A DNA stretch of 64,000 nt from Paraescarpia echinospica (GCA_020002185.1 CM034535.1:70586112-70650111), one strand, 5' to 3'. Positions 1 through 13,556 are shown, counted from the stretch's first letter. Numbers and translations: made by a program. Notes: generated by a model not told the origin, from the letters alone.

Positions 1-285
1 ATAATTTATGTGAGCTTGATTTACAGTAATCACTGTCTGTAATCGGACACCTAAAATAATTACCATTATTAGCTGTCCGTCGTCACGATATGCCTCAAAA
101 CATGCATCATCAAGTTATAACTTTGTACATATAACAAACTGTGTTTTTTTGGGTCATCACTAAAAATGTCAGATTGTGTTCGGATTTCATATTTTAACTT
201 TATACAAATATCCATATTTGTTTGGTAGCTCCTATTCCTGCAAAGTATTGTGTTATTTAAATTTTCTTATTTGTTTTAGTTCGTA
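1..285. other. AT-rich intergenic sequence, nothing recognised
   Basis: No convincing coding region, RNA gene or repeat was seen in this stretch. Confidence 0.5.
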
Positions 286-513
286 GGAATCATCTCAGAA
301 TGTCGATGTCCAATATCAGATGAAATTATTTTCGTTTGGAAGAGGGAGGTCAGAGGTAGTTTTGTCTGACATTGATATTTTATGATTCGGACCGATACTG
401 TTATTATATTTCAAAAAACTTTTCCAAACTTTCGTCTCTGGGGGGATGACGGGCTGAGGCCAGATGAAAGTAATTTGATCTGATATTGGACATCAACATT
501 CTGACATGATCCC
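286..513. mobile_element. Short inverted-repeat element (MITE-like), 228 bp
   Basis: Terminal inverted repeats of about 43 bp face each other at 286-329 and 471-513. Both arms carry a shared core reading TGTCCAATATCAGAT (inner part of the repeat) with only a few mismatches. The centre has no coding capacity. I do not see a clear target-site duplication next to the termini, so the superfamily is unassigned. Confidence 0.6.
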
Positions 514-900
514 TTATTGAAAGTGACATTGATTGTGCCAGATAATTATCTCATGCCAGGGGAGATAATACCATGAACAGGGAGTTTACGCAATCAGTTC
601 TACTAGACCCACTGGCTGTCTTGTTCTGTGTCACCAGCAAATGCCCCAAACATCAAAGGTCAATCCCAGAAACTTGCAGTTAGCCCCACCTGCCTCTGCA
701 GCACTGCCAAAAGAGGGTGTTTACTATTTGAGTTTTTTTAATAAAATGTTTATGTTCTGCAGGCACAATATTCAAATTGTGAATAATTCTTTGCACTTAT
801 TAATGATTGTGTATGTTATTGATTAAATATGATGTAAACGGTGGTTAATAATGTCATCTCTTTCCAGCTCATATTACTGCATTACACACAGTCAGAAACC
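514..900. other. Intergenic, nothing recognised
   Basis: A 61-codon open frame at 641-826 has no recognisable domain and unremarkable composition, so I do not call it a gene. The 20-bp satellite begins at the right end. Confidence 0.4.
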
Positions 901-3500
901 ATATTGGCTGCATGCAAGCTGTATTGACTGCATGCAAGCCGTACTAACTGCATTCAAGCTATATTGACTGCATGCAAGCCGTACTGACTGCATGCAAGCT
1001 GTATTGACTGCATGCAAGCTGTATTGACTGCATGCAAGCTGTATTGACTGCATGCAAGCCATACTGACTGCATGCAAGCTGTATTGACTGCAAGCAAGCT
1101 GTATTGACTGCATGCAAGCTGTACTGACTGCATGCAAGCTGTACTGACTGCATGCAAGCCGTACTGACTGCATGCAAGCTGTATTACTGCATGCAAGCTG
1201 TACTGACTGCATGCAAGCTGTACTGACTGCATGCAAGCCGTACTGACTGCATGCAAGCTGTATTAACTGCATGCAAGCCGTACTGACTGCATGCAAGCTG
1301 TATTGACTGCATGCAAGCCGTACTGACTGCATGCAAGCCGTTCTGACTGCATGCAAGCCGTACTGACTGCATGCAAGCCGTACTGACTGCATGCAAGCCG
1401 TACTGACAGCATGCAAGCCGTACTGACTGCATGCAAACTGTATTGACTGCATGCAAGCTGTATTGACTGCATGCAAGCTGTATTGACTGCATGCAAGCCA
1501 TACTGACTGCATGCAAGCTGTATTGACTGCATGCCAGCCGTTCTGACTGCATGCAAGCTGTATTAACTGCATGCAAGCTGTACTGACTGCATGCAAGCTG
1601 TACTGACTGCATGCAAGCTATACTGACTGCATGCAAGCTGTATTACTGCATGCAAGCCGTACTGACTGCATGCAAGCTGTATTAACTGCATGCAAGCTGT
1701 ACCGACTGCATGCAAGCTGTACCGACTGCATGCAAGCTGTATTAACTGCATGCAAGCTGTATTGACTGCATGCAAGCTGTACTGACTGCATGCAAGCTGT
1801 ACTGACTGCATGCAAGCCGTACTGACTGCATGCAAGCTGTATTACTGCATGCAAGCTGTACTGACTGCATGCAAGCTGTACTGACTGCATGCAAGCTGTA
1901 CTGACTGCATGCAAGCCGTAGTGACTGCATGCAAGCTGTATTAACTGCATGCAAGCTGTATTGACTGCATGCAAGTTGTACTGACTGCATGCAAGCTGTA
2001 CTGACTGCATGCAAGCCGTACTGACTGCATGCAAGCTGTATTACTGCATGCAAGCTGTACTGACTGCATGCAAGCTGTACTGACTGCATGCAAGCCGTAC
2101 TGACTGCATGCAAGCTGTATTAACTGCATGCAAGCTGTATTGACTGCATGCAAGCTGTACTGACTGCACGCAAGCCGTACTGACTGCATTCAAGCTGCAC
2201 TGACTGCATGCAAGCTGTACTGACTGCATGCAAGCCGTATTGACTGCATGCAAGCCGTACTGACTGCATGCAAGCTGTATTGACTGCATGCAAGCCGTAC
2301 TGACTGCATGCAAGCCGTTCTGACTGCATGCAAGCCGTACTGACTGCATGCAAGCCGTACTGACTGCATGCAAGCCGTACTGACTGCATGCAAGCCGTAC
2401 TGACTGCATGCAAGCTGTATTGACTGCATGCAAGCTGTATTGACTGCATGCAAGCTGTATTGACTGCATGCAAGCCATACGGACTGCATGCAAGCTGTAT
2501 TGACTGCATGCCAGCCGTTCTGACTGCATGCAAGCTGTATTAACTGCATGCAAGCTGTACTGACTGCATGCAAGCTGTACTGACTGCATGCAAGCTATAC
2601 TGACTGCATGCAAGCTGTATTACTGCATGCAAGCCGTACTGACTGCATGCAAGCTGTATTAACTGCATGCAAGCTGTACCGACTGCATGCAAACCGTACC
2701 GACTGCATGCAAGCTGTATTAACTGCATGCAAGCTGTATTGACTGCAAGCAAGCCGTACTGACAGCATGCAAGCCGTACTGACTGCATGCAAGCCGTACT
2801 GACTGCATGCAAGCCGTCCTGACTGCATGTAAGCCGTACTGACAGCATGCAAGCCGTACTGACAGCAGGCAAGCTGTACTGACTGCATGCAAGCCGTACT
2901 GACTGCATGCAAGCCGTACAGACAGCATGCAAGCCGTACTGACTGCATGCAAGCCGTACTGACTGCATGCAAGCTGTACTGACAGCATGCAAACCGTACT
3001 GACAGCATGCAAGCTGTACTGACTTCATGCAAGCTGTACTGACTGCATGCAAGCTGTACTTACTGCATGCAAGCCGTACTGACAGCATGCAAGCCGTACT
3101 GACTGCATGCAAGCCGTAGTGACTGCATGCAAGCCGTACTGACTGCATGCAAGCCGTATTGACTGCATGCAAGCCGTACTAACTGCATGCAAGCTGTACT
3201 GACAGCATGCAAGCCGTACTGACTGCATGCAAGCCGTATTGACTGCATGCAAGCCGTATTGACTGCATGCAAGCTGTCCTGACTGCATGCAAGCCGTACT
3301 GACAGCATGCAAGCCGTACTGACAGCATGCAAGCCGTATTGACTGCATGCAAGCCGTACTGACTGCATGCAAGCCGTACTGACTGCATGCAAGCCGTACT
3401 GACTGCATGCAATCCGTACTGACTGCATGCCAGCCGTACTGACTGCATGCAAGCCGTACTGACTGCATGCAAGCCGTACTGACAGCATGCAAGCTGTATT
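901..3500. repeat. 20-bp satellite/minisatellite array, ~130 copies
   Basis: The monomer is GACTGCATGCAAGCYGTAYT. Occasional 19-bp units lack one G (near 1641, 1841 and 2041, about 199 bp apart). Larger duplications are visible: the distinctive variant with CCAGCCGTTC at 1534 recurs at 2511, an offset of 977 bp, and the following variants repeat in the same order. The right third (after ~2750) is enriched in a GACAGCATGCAAGCCGTACT subfamily. The minus strand of the monomer contains no stop codon in any frame, so long frames arise automatically and are not genes. Confidence 0.97.
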
Positions 3501-5880
3501 GGTCTAGTTCTTCAAGCATGTTAGAATATGGCATTTCGTTAATTGCATATGGCATCGTGCATCGACATAAATATGCCGTTGTTTTAATGCATGGCAAATT
3601 ATCGCACGTAGGAATTTATAGTCATTACATTGCCAAAATGTCGAAGGTCAGTCAGAGAGTGGATTTAATGGCCACAGATACTCATGACAGTGTACTGTCT
3701 GCAAAATTGTCAATTAATAAACATTTTATGAATTGACCATATTCGTATTGCCCTTCAGATAGCTATAAAAATATTATTGGTAATATGGGTACCCTCAGCC
3801 AATACGATGGCAATACCTATGATTAACATATAACATTTATTCTAGTATAATATGTATGTACATGGGTACTATACTTGTTTAATGTTTTCCTTCTAGATGG
3901 TTTGCATCATGGATGCCAAATTTTCACAGAATAATCTACGACTCCTCAGAAGAAAAAGTAACACCTTTTTTTCAAAATTTTCGTTTGATTAAGGGTTCTT
4001 ACCAATTTTAAGCTTTGTACCATACATTAGACAGACATAAATCGATTGTTCATAACATTTCGCGTTTTCTCGGCAATTTATCAGAGGACCACCAATCATC
4101 TGGAGACCTTTCACGTAACTTACGTTAACGCAAAAAACATGTTCATGTTTACGTCGTAACAAACATCACTAACAAACACTCTGGGAAACCGTGCCTGAGC
4201 CTCTGTGTGTTTGACCGTACGTAGCACCATCGCGAGGGCGGGCTAGTAACATCGACGTTGTTGTTTTCCTTTGAAGCCTCTGTTGAAGAATGCTAGCAGC
4301 CTCGAAAGAGAAGTAGCGGACCACTGAGGGGATGGGACAACAGCAAGGCAGGGTGACCATGGGAAAAGAGGAGAGGAAGGAAGCCAAACCCGTGGGCCGG
4401 GGGAAAGGGAACATGTGGGAAGCGAAGGCCGCAGCTACCCTGAAGGTTGGGTCTTACAGTGTTGCAATCTTATATAATGTACAAGGTAATTAAAAATAAT
4501 AATATAATGTATTTTACGAATCCACCATTTTTACACTCATATCTATTCTGTTCAAGGGTGTTGACAATGAAATGCTAAGACTTATATAATTATTAAAATA
4601 GCTACTAAATTAATGTAAAATTAAACATATAAAAAGGCTAAAATTTTGTTTAAAAAAATGTACTAAACAAACCTAAGCTAAAACTATCAAAGTGTACATA
4701 CACAAGCGTACATACAATATGGTGTTGTTGACAGTTACATTATAATAGAAAATAATAAAAAAAAAGAATAAATATGAATAAATAAATAGACAATAAAATA
4801 CTAATGAATAAATAAAATAATATGTAGCAGACAAGATGCTCATCCACACTGAGTGAAATAAAAAACTCTAAATCTACGAACCACCATAATGGACCTCCTG
4901 GGATGGCTATAAAAAGTTGGTTCTATACATTCAAACCTGAAAGCGATTCACTTGGACATACCCCCTCCCCCCAAAACCCCCAGCCCACCCACCCTGGTAA
5001 ATACACTTCCAATGTAAAGCCATAGAAAAATACATCTAGTATATTGCAAATAGACAAAGCTTTAAATTACATATGGCATGCCATTTTCCCAAAGATTGCG
5101 CCACATGTATGGGGCATTAGAGTATAGTTTGTCTGCGGCAGTTGGAGATTACAATACGTCAGCCGGTTGTAGATCTAACAAATTAAGGAGGGAGTTTTTA
5201 AATGGTAACACTCAATCATCGTAAGGTCCACTTGCCTCTACATATTCACTAATATCCTTGTACCATTGTCCTCTGATCTACCAATTGCCAACATTGACTG
5301 TTGAATCCATCGCTGTAATTTAAGTTCTACCAATGTCACTCTGGATTAAAAACTCAGTGATGAAAAAATATTGAAAGTTCCACCTAAACGATCAGACTTT
5401 ACAGTGTTCTGGTATCCTGTTGCTCATATGTGAAATGCATAAATCGCTTGCCAGTCACGTCTGCTGAGATGACTGTACCTCAGAAAATGAGTGCACACCC
5501 CTGTACGCTTATTTGAACACAAAATTTGACATATTTCCGAGTGTGAAATATTTGTTAACTGTACCGTGTGCTTATCAGAATGAATACAGTATTTATGTAC
5601 ATGTTGTATGCCCGCGAGGTTATTCGAGAGGATCTATCTCCTGCATGGTAATTGGTTGGTAGATGGTGCCACTGTAAGCAAGTAGTTTGTTATTCTGTGG
5701 GTGGATGCAGGCTAGTTTGAATTAATATGATAAATAATTCATTGCAGGAAACCGATAAAAGTGGTCAAGTGAAGAGTGACCAGACCGTGTGTCCTGAAAG
5801 CCCGCCCCCTGTGCTACTGACCACCTCCCCAAACCAAGGCAAGTGAAAGAAAATTTAGGGGAAGGTTCGTTTGTTTTTAA
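3501..5880. other. AT-rich intergenic between two satellite arrays
   Basis: No gene is recognised. The only GC-richer patch, about 4180-4440, has short open frames on both strands without identifiable domains. The stretch ~4480-4860 is very AT-rich with simple runs. Confidence 0.45.
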
Positions 5881-8800
5881 AACCATGTCATACCATATAA
5901 ACTGTATGTGTTTTAACTTACGTCCTGCCCTAGTATGTTTTAACGAAGTAGAAATAACAACCATGTCATACCATATAAACTATATGTGTTTTAACTTACG
6001 TCCTGCCCAAATATGTTTTAACGAAGTAGAAATAACAACCATGTCATACCATATAAACTGTATGTGTTTTAACTTACGTCTGCCCAAGTATGTTTTAACG
6101 AAATAGAAATAACCATGTCATACCATATAAACTGTATGTGTTTTAACGTACATCCTGCCCTAGTATGTTTTAACGAAGTAGAAATAACAACCATGTCATA
6201 CCATATAAACTGTATGTGTTTTAACTTACGTCCTGCCCTAATATATTTTAACGAAGTAGAAATAACAACCATGTCATACCATATAAAATGTATGTGTTTT
6301 AACTTACATCCTGCCCAAGTATGTTTTAACGAAATAGAAATAACAACCATGTCATACCATATAAACTGTGTGTGTTTTAACTTACATCCTGCCCAAGTAT
6401 GTTTTAACGAAGTAGAAATAACAACCATGTCATACCATATAAACTGTATGTGTTTTAACTTACATCCTGCCCTAGTATGTTTTAACGGAGTAGAAATAAC
6501 AACCATGTCATACCATATAAACTGTATGTGTTTTAACTTACATCCTGCCCTAGTATGTTTTAACGAAGTAGAAATAACAACCATGTCATACCATATAAAC
6601 TGTATGTGTTTTAATTTACATCCTGCCCTAGTATGTTTTAACGAATTAGAAATAACAACCACGTCATACCATATAAACTGTATGTGTTTTAACTTACATC
6701 CTGCCCAAGTATGTTTTAATTAAATAGAAATAACAACCATGTCATACCATATAAACTGTATGTGTTTTAACTTACGTCCTGCCCAAGTATGTTCTAACAA
6801 AGCATAAATAACAACCATGTCATACCATATAAACTGTATGTGTTTTAACTTATGTCCTGCCCTAATATGTTTTAATGAAATAGAAATAACAACCATGTCT
6901 TACCATATAAACTGTATGTGTTTTAACTTACATCCTGCCCAAGTATGTTTTAACGAAGTAGAAATAACAACCATGTCATACCATATAAACTGTATGTGTT
7001 TTAACTTACGTCCTGCCCTAGTATGTTTTAACGAAGTAGAAAGAACAACGATGCCATACCATATAAACTGTATGTGTCTTAACTTACGTCCTGCCCAAGT
7101 ATGTTTTAATGAAGTAGAAATAACAACCATGTCATACCATATAAACTGTATGTGTTTTAACTTACATCCTGCCCTTGTATGTTTTAACGAAGTAGAAATA
7201 ACAACCATGTCATACCATATAAACTGTATGTGTTTTAACTTACGTCCTGCCCAAGTATGTTTTAATGAAATAGAAATAACAACCATGTCATACCATATAA
7301 ACTGTATGTGTTTTAACTTACGTCCTGCCCAAGTATGTTTTAACGAAGTAGAAATAACAACCATGTCATACCATATAAACTGTATGTGTTTTAACTTACG
7401 TCCTGCCCAAGTATGTTTTAATGAAGTAGAAATAACAACCATGTCATACCATATAAACTGTATGTGTTTTAACTTACGTCCTGCCCTAGTATGTTTTAAC
7501 GAAGTAGAAATAACAACCATGTCATACCATATAAACTATATGTGTTTTAACTTACGTCCTGCCCAAATATGTTTTAATGAAGTAGAAATAACAACCAAAT
7601 CATACCATATAAACTGTATGTGTTTTAACTTACATCCTGCCCAAGTATGTTTTAATGAAGTAGAAATAACAACCATATCATACCATATAAACTGTATGTG
7701 TTTTAGCTTACGTCCTGCCCAAGTATGTTTTAACGAAGTAGAAATAACAACCATGTCATACCATATAAACTGTATGTGTTTTAACTTACGTCCTGCCCAA
7801 ATATGTTTTAACGAAGCAGAAATAACAACCATATCATACCATATAAACTGTATGTGTTTTAACTTACGTCCTGCCCAAACATGTTTTAACGAAGCAGAAA
7901 TAACAACCATATCATACCATATAAACTGTATGTGTTTTAACTTACGTCCTGCCCAAATATGTTTTAACGAAGCAGAAATAACAACCATATCATACCATAT
8001 AAACTGTATGTGTTTTAACTTACGTCCTGCCCAAATATGTTTTAACGAAGCAGAAATAACAACCATATCATACCATATAAACTGTATGTGTTTTAACTTA
8101 CGTCCTGCCCAAGTATTTTTTAACTTACATCCTGCCCAAATATGTTTTAACTAAGCAGAAATAACAACCATATCATACCATATAAATTGTATGTGTTTTA
8201 ACTTACGTCCTGCCCAAGTATCTTTTAACTTACATCCTGCCCAAATATGTTTTAACAAAGCAGAAATAACAACCATATCATACCATATAAATTGTATGTG
8301 TTTTAACTTACGTCATGCCCAAGTATCTTTTAACTTACATCCTGCCCAAATATGTTTTAACAAAGCAGAAATAACAACCATATCATACCATATAAATTGT
8401 ATGTGTTTTAACTTACGTCCTGCCCAAGTATCTTTTAACTTACATCCTGCCCAAATATGTTTTAACAAAGCAGAAATAACAACCAAATCATACCATATAA
8501 ACTGTATGTGTTTTAACTTACATCCTGCCCAAGTATGTTTTAATGAAGTAGAAATAACAACCATATCATACCATATAAACTGTATGTGTTTTAGCTTACG
8601 TCCTGCCCAAGTATGTTTTAACGAAGTAGAAATAACAACCATGTCATACCATATAAACTGTATGTGTTTTAACTTACGTCCTGCCCAAATATGTTTTAAC
8701 GAAGCAGAAATAACAACCATATCATACCATATAAACTGTATGTGTTTTAACTTACGTCCTGCCCAAATATGTTTTAACGAAGCAGAAATAACAACCATAT

Positions 8801-9550
8801 CATACCATATAAACTGTATGTGTTTTAACTTACGTCCTGCCCAAATATGTTTTAACGAAGCAGAAATAACAACCATATCATACCATATAAACTGTATGTG
8901 TTTTAACTTACGTCCTGCCCAAATATGTTTTAACGAAGCAGAAATAACAACCATATCATACCATATAAACTGTATGTGTTTTAACTTACGTCCTGCCCAA
9001 ATATGTTTTAACGAAGCAGAAATAACAACCATATCATACCATATAAACTGTATGTGTTTTAACTTACGTCCTGCCCAAGTATTTTTTAACTTACATCCTG
9101 CCCAAATATGTTTTAACTAAGCAGAAATAACAACCATATCATACCATATAAATTGTATGTGTTTTAACTTACGTCCTGCCCAAGTATCTTTTAACTTACA
9201 TCCTGCCCAAATATGTTTTAACAAAGCAGAAATAACAACCATATCATACCATATAAATTGTATGTGTTTTAACTTACGTCATGCCCAAGTATCTTTTAAC
9301 TTACATCCTGCCCAAATATGTTTTAACAAAGCAGAAATAACAACCATATCATACCATATAAATTGTATGTGTTTTAACTTACGTCCTGCCCAAGTATCTT
9401 TTAACTTACATCCTGTCCAAATATGTTTTAACAAAGCAGAAATAACAACCATATCATACCATATAAATTGTATGTGTTTTAACTTACGTCCTGCCCAAGT
9501 ATCTTTTAACTTACATCCGGCCCAAATATGTTTTAACAAAGCAGAAATAA
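5881..9550. repeat. 78-bp minisatellite array with 108-bp variant units
   Basis: The unit is 78 bp (26 codons) and begins with ATGTCATACCATATAAACTG. Because 78 is divisible by three and the consensus has no stop in one frame of each strand, both strands show long apparent reading frames (445 and 309 codons on +, 239 on -). Units near 8100-8460 and 9065-9530 carry an extra ~30 bp internal duplication of the CTGCCCAA segment, giving ~108 bp. A higher-order duplication is visible: the rare AACCAAATCATACC variant at 7593 recurs 888 bp later, and the rare CGTCATGCCC variant at 8311 recurs 966 bp later. The offsets differ by exactly one unit. Confidence 0.96.
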
Positions 9551-10020
9551 CTTCTGACATTTTGAATTCAACATTTGAGTGTTAACAAAAAACTGCTTCA
9601 CCATCACACAAATCACAAATCACAAATCCCTGAATAGTAAGCTCAGATAATTGCGAGAAATGTTGTGACCCGATGGGGCGGGATGATATATCACGTGATG
9701 ATATATCACGTGATGATATATCACGTGATACACATATTCATCTCGTTTGTAATCAGACATCATAATAATAATAATCTTTATTAATACATAATATCCAGTA
9801 TAGCACAGATGTAGCAGTAGTATGAAACATGTAAATACATTACATAACAATTGGAACAAAGCAACACATTGTTTGTGGTCCTTATTCATGTCATAATTGA
9901 TATGTAAACTATAATTCATGTAAAAAAAAAAAAACATAATACATAAACATCTTCATAATAAACTAACTAATTATTTAACAATGCATTATACGGGCACCGT
10001 AATGAGACCATACCTTTGAA
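9551..10020. other. Short tandem repeat and possible LINE 3' end
   Basis: At 9684-9735 a 15-bp unit ATGATATATCACGTG repeats about 3.5 times, each copy carrying the palindrome CACGTG. From ~9759 to 9955 the minus strand reads like a retrotransposon 3' UTR ending in AATAAAG followed by an (ATT)n tail. No open frame supports this, so it is tentative. Confidence 0.4.
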
Positions 10021-10385
10021 AATGGTGTAAATAATGTGTTGCATTCTTATACTGTACGCCGGGAGAATAAGTACTTTCATGTGTCCACACCACTCTTTTG
10101 GTAATGCCACTTTAGCTAGGCCTAGAAGAAGACCACCATGTAATAACTGGTGGCCTGGTGCAGTAATAAATCCTGATGTTTCACCTGTCATATTTCGAGT
10201 GTCATGCTCGCTGTAGCTAACAACATTCAGAGGTGCCACTTACCAGATCACGATTAACACAACTTGATTGTAAATAGAAATTCATAATGAACTCCTGATG
10301 GAGTGGTATATATAATTGTTCATTATGGCTTGTCTCACATAGCATGTGTGCACTTGAGAGATGTAAAATAGTTCCATCAAAATTC
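10020..10385. repeat. Dispersed repeat, copy A (related to 16020-16440)
   Basis: This segment aligns in the same orientation with 16020-16440, sharing many blocks such as GGCCTAGAAGAA, GTTTCACCTGTCATAT and CGAGTGTCATGCTC in the same order, with small indels. It has no coding capacity. The two copies flank the LINE at 10902-15450. Confidence 0.7.
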
Positions 10386-11102
10386 ATAATTATCTATAGA
10401 AACATTTTCAATAGAGATCCATATTCTATTTGTTTCTAATTTGTAACACTTATTTCATTCAGTTTATGCAGAGAAATTGTTTTCAAAAGTATATTTTTGT
10501 GAAAAACTTACAAATATCATTGTGAAGACTCTGCTCATGCAGACACTCCAGTAACGATCATCATACTTGCAATAAATGACAGTTATTAACTATGTACATG
10601 ATTTTCATCTAGCAATCACACCCACTCTCGCATACCATAAATATTGCTTGGCATTGTAATCTCGTTAGATCTCACAACGGGTGACAGAACACTGCATTTT
10701 GACTACAGGTGTATATGCATCGTTGTCTCATTGTGTACGTACAAATCCTGCGACAACTTCCTTTTTGTTGAAGTTAATGTTCATTCCTCTGTCTGGAATT
10801 ATCCAGCACAGTAACAGCAAGTCTGCTATGTTGAATGTGGGAAATCGTTGCACATCAAAGGGTATTGCAGTCAAATTAGCCCGCCTCAACAATATTGCCA
10901 GTGTAGTAGTAGTAGTAGTAGTAGTAGTAGTATTTTATTAGAGTCTCACTCCACGTATACATGCTTTAAAATACAAGACAAATAAATATATTACATTCAA
11001 AGTTAGCACTGTATACAAAGACCACTCAAAAAGAGTTATGAGAGACTTGTAAAAACAAAAATGTACAAATAAAAACAGTAATAATTTAATAAACATGTGC
11101 TA

Positions 11103-11450
11103 TTATTTTGTTGTATTGTGTAATCTTGTGTGCAGTATTTTTTGGAGGATGCTGGCAGTTTTACTTATTATATTGTCATTACTCAATAAATATACAAATT
11201 TATCTTGATCATTCATACTGGAAAAAGCAGGATCATTAATTGTTGCATAGCCTATTAGTTCTTTTCGTTCGTTAACATATAAAGGGCATTTCATTAAAAC
11301 GTGAAACTCATTTTCTATTTCATTCGTGTAATTATAACACGTCCTAGCTTCAGGTGGGGGGTAATTTCGTTCAAAACGTCCAGTTTCAATTCTGATTGGT
11401 GCCACGCCACATCGAAATTTTGCAAGTGCTGATCGATTACTTCTAGTCAT
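11103..11450 (-). pseudogene. LINE ORF2 C-terminus with Cys/His motif
   Basis: This frame ends the LINE ORF2. It contains the FRCGVAPIRIETGRF block and a Cys...His...Cys arrangement ending in CPLYVNER, typical of the C-terminal region of several LINE groups. The usual second Cys of the knuckle is Tyr. It is out of frame with the reverse transcriptase upstream. Confidence 0.8.
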
Positions 11451-11664
11451 GATTTTTTTAACATAATGCTCAGTTACAAATTTTTTTTGGAACTGTTTAT
11501 AAGTTCTTAGTTTATTTCTACTACCATTTCTGCCCTCTTCTCTATTTATAATATGAAGCCATTGCTGTTCCTGTAATACAGACAGGCAAACATCTGTGTG
11601 TTTCCATCATCCATAGAAACACACGTTTTGTCACTCTAGATACATCCATATTGATCAAACGACA

Positions 11665-13478
11665 TCAGAGCCTAGTAACATATAGCCATTGTTGGTTAGT
11701 CGGGGTTTTCCACCCCATTTCACCCTGTACTGCTGCTGATGGGGTATATTTACCCACACCTAGGAAAAATCGACAGGCTCTATTATGTATGCTATTTATG
11801 ACCGAATATTCCTTTGTACCCCACACAGCAGAACCATAGTTAATAATGGAGAGCACCATACCATCGTATAGTTTTGTAAAACAGTTAAAAGGCATTCCTC
11901 CATTACATTTTGTCTTAGCCATTAACAAACCCAGAGCTCTGTTCGCCGTAGTAGCTACTGTTTTTACCATCACCTTATAATCAAGATATTCAGTTAAAAT
12001 CAAACCTAAATATTTATACTTATTTACGATGCATATGCTTTGGTCACCTAGTAGAAAATCGCAAGTAGTCTCAGATATCGATGGATTACGAAAATGTACA
12101 ATTTGAGTTTTGTCTTTGTTAATAGACATGCCCCAGTCATTGCACCATTTCCAGATAACATTTAGCAATGTCTGCAGTTCTTCTGCTGATTCGGCCAGCA
12201 CCACAATGTCATCTGCGTATGCTAACATTGTAACAATTTCGTCTCCGATCTTAACACCTTTACCCGTGCCTTTCAGTTCAGTTAATAAATCGTTTATAAA
12301 CATATTAAACATGATAGGTGATATAACACATCCCTGCTTAAGCCCGCATTCAACATTGAACCAGTCAGACTTTAAGTTGTTGACCCTAACACAACATTTG
12401 TAATCAACATATAATGATTTCAAAGCCTCAAGCATTTTCCCTTGTATGTTGAAGTTCCTAATTTTGTTCCAGAGGAAATTTCTATTGATACGGTCATAAG
12501 CTTTACTAAAATCTACGAAACATGCAAACGTTTGCTGGCGGCATTTCTTTCTAGTATTGATTATGTTTGTAAGGTAGATAGGTGGTCGAGACAACTGCGA
12601 CCTGGTCTAAACCCATTTTGTTCATCACACAAAAGGTTGTTGCCCTCTACCCACGATATAAGACGATCATTTAAAATAGAGCAGTATATTTTATACACAT
12701 GGGAACTAAGCGTAATTCCCCTATAGTTCAATGGCACTCGTGGATCAGACGTACAACACTTGGGTATCGGGGTTACAATGCCCCGACGCCATGCTTCAGG
12801 AACCATGCTGTTGTTAAAACAGTGATTAAATAGTTCGTAAAGGAAGTCTATGGCATTTTCGTTGACCAGCGTTTCGACTGGGATGTTATCATCACCCAAC
12901 GCTTTGTGTTTCTTGGCCTTGTTTAAGGCCAGGCGAATGTCCTCCTTAGAGATAGGCCCATCAAGGTGTTCATTGTAACCCAGTGAGTGGGTCTCCACCG
13001 GCGGTTGATAGTCAATTGTTTGTTCGTAATTGACCGGGTTCAGCAAAGTGTGAAAGTCAGTTCTCCATTTATGTAATATCACGCTTTGATCAGTGGATAT
13101 GGAGCCATCCTCTAGCATCACTTCCATTGGTATATCATGGATGCGTTCTTGTTTTATCCCTAATTTTTCAATATGCTTCCAGAAAGCATTTGGATCATGT
13201 GATGGCAGATCAAGTAGTTTGTCTTGTTGTTGGTGCCAGAATTTGCGTTTGGCAGCTTGCACATGCCTATCAAACAGTTTCTGGGCTACCTTCATTTCCG
13301 CTTTCAGGTGCGGTTTATTTTGTTCGTCGCCCTTAATCCACAATTGTTCACTTGTTGTGAGGTTATTCCATAGGTGAGTAAGTTCATTTGTCCACCATTG
13401 TTTCTTGATCCGTCTACGCTTATTACTGAGCACTGAGTGGTTTACATGGACCACTTTTTGAAGTTTATCTTCCATCAC
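11665..13478 (-). pseudogene. LINE ORF2, reverse transcriptase part
   Basis: Two frames (13478-12561 and 12594-11665) overlap at a frameshift near 12570. Reverse transcriptase motifs are in order: the NYRGITL and NGFRPGRS blocks, FVDFSKAYD (first catalytic Asp), LKQGCVISP, and the YADDIVVLAES catalytic box. These are followed by thumb-region motifs including KYKYLGL and the INYGSAVWG block. The catalytic residues are intact, so the loss of function comes from the frameshifts. Confidence 0.92.
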
Positions 13479-13556
13479 CGTTTTAACATGTTCGCTGAGT
13501 GGTTTACATGGACCACTTTTTGAAGTTTATCTTCCATCACCGTTTTAACATGTTCG
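13433..13556. repeat. Perfect 62-bp tandem duplication inside LINE ORF2
   Basis: Copies at 13433-13494 and 13495-13556 are identical by eye and begin CTGAGTGGTTTACATGGACC. Because 62 is not a multiple of three, the duplication shifts the frame. The peptide VVHVNHS is therefore encoded both at the end of the endonuclease frame and at the start of the reverse transcriptase frame. Confidence 0.95.

Noticed and set aside
901..3500. CRISPR-like array
   Set aside because: Repeats are contiguous with no unique spacers, and the genome is eukaryotic.
892..3600. Many long minus-strand frames with MHAVSTACMQSVQLACSQ-type repeats
   Set aside because: The 20-bp monomer has no stop codon on that strand in any frame, so long frames are a by-product of the satellite; no start context, flanks or selection signal.
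6817..8154. 445-codon frame of 26-residue repeats, with a matching long frame on the opposite strand
   Set aside because: 78-bp satellite with unit length divisible by three. Both strands are open equally, and substitutions are mostly amino-acid changing.
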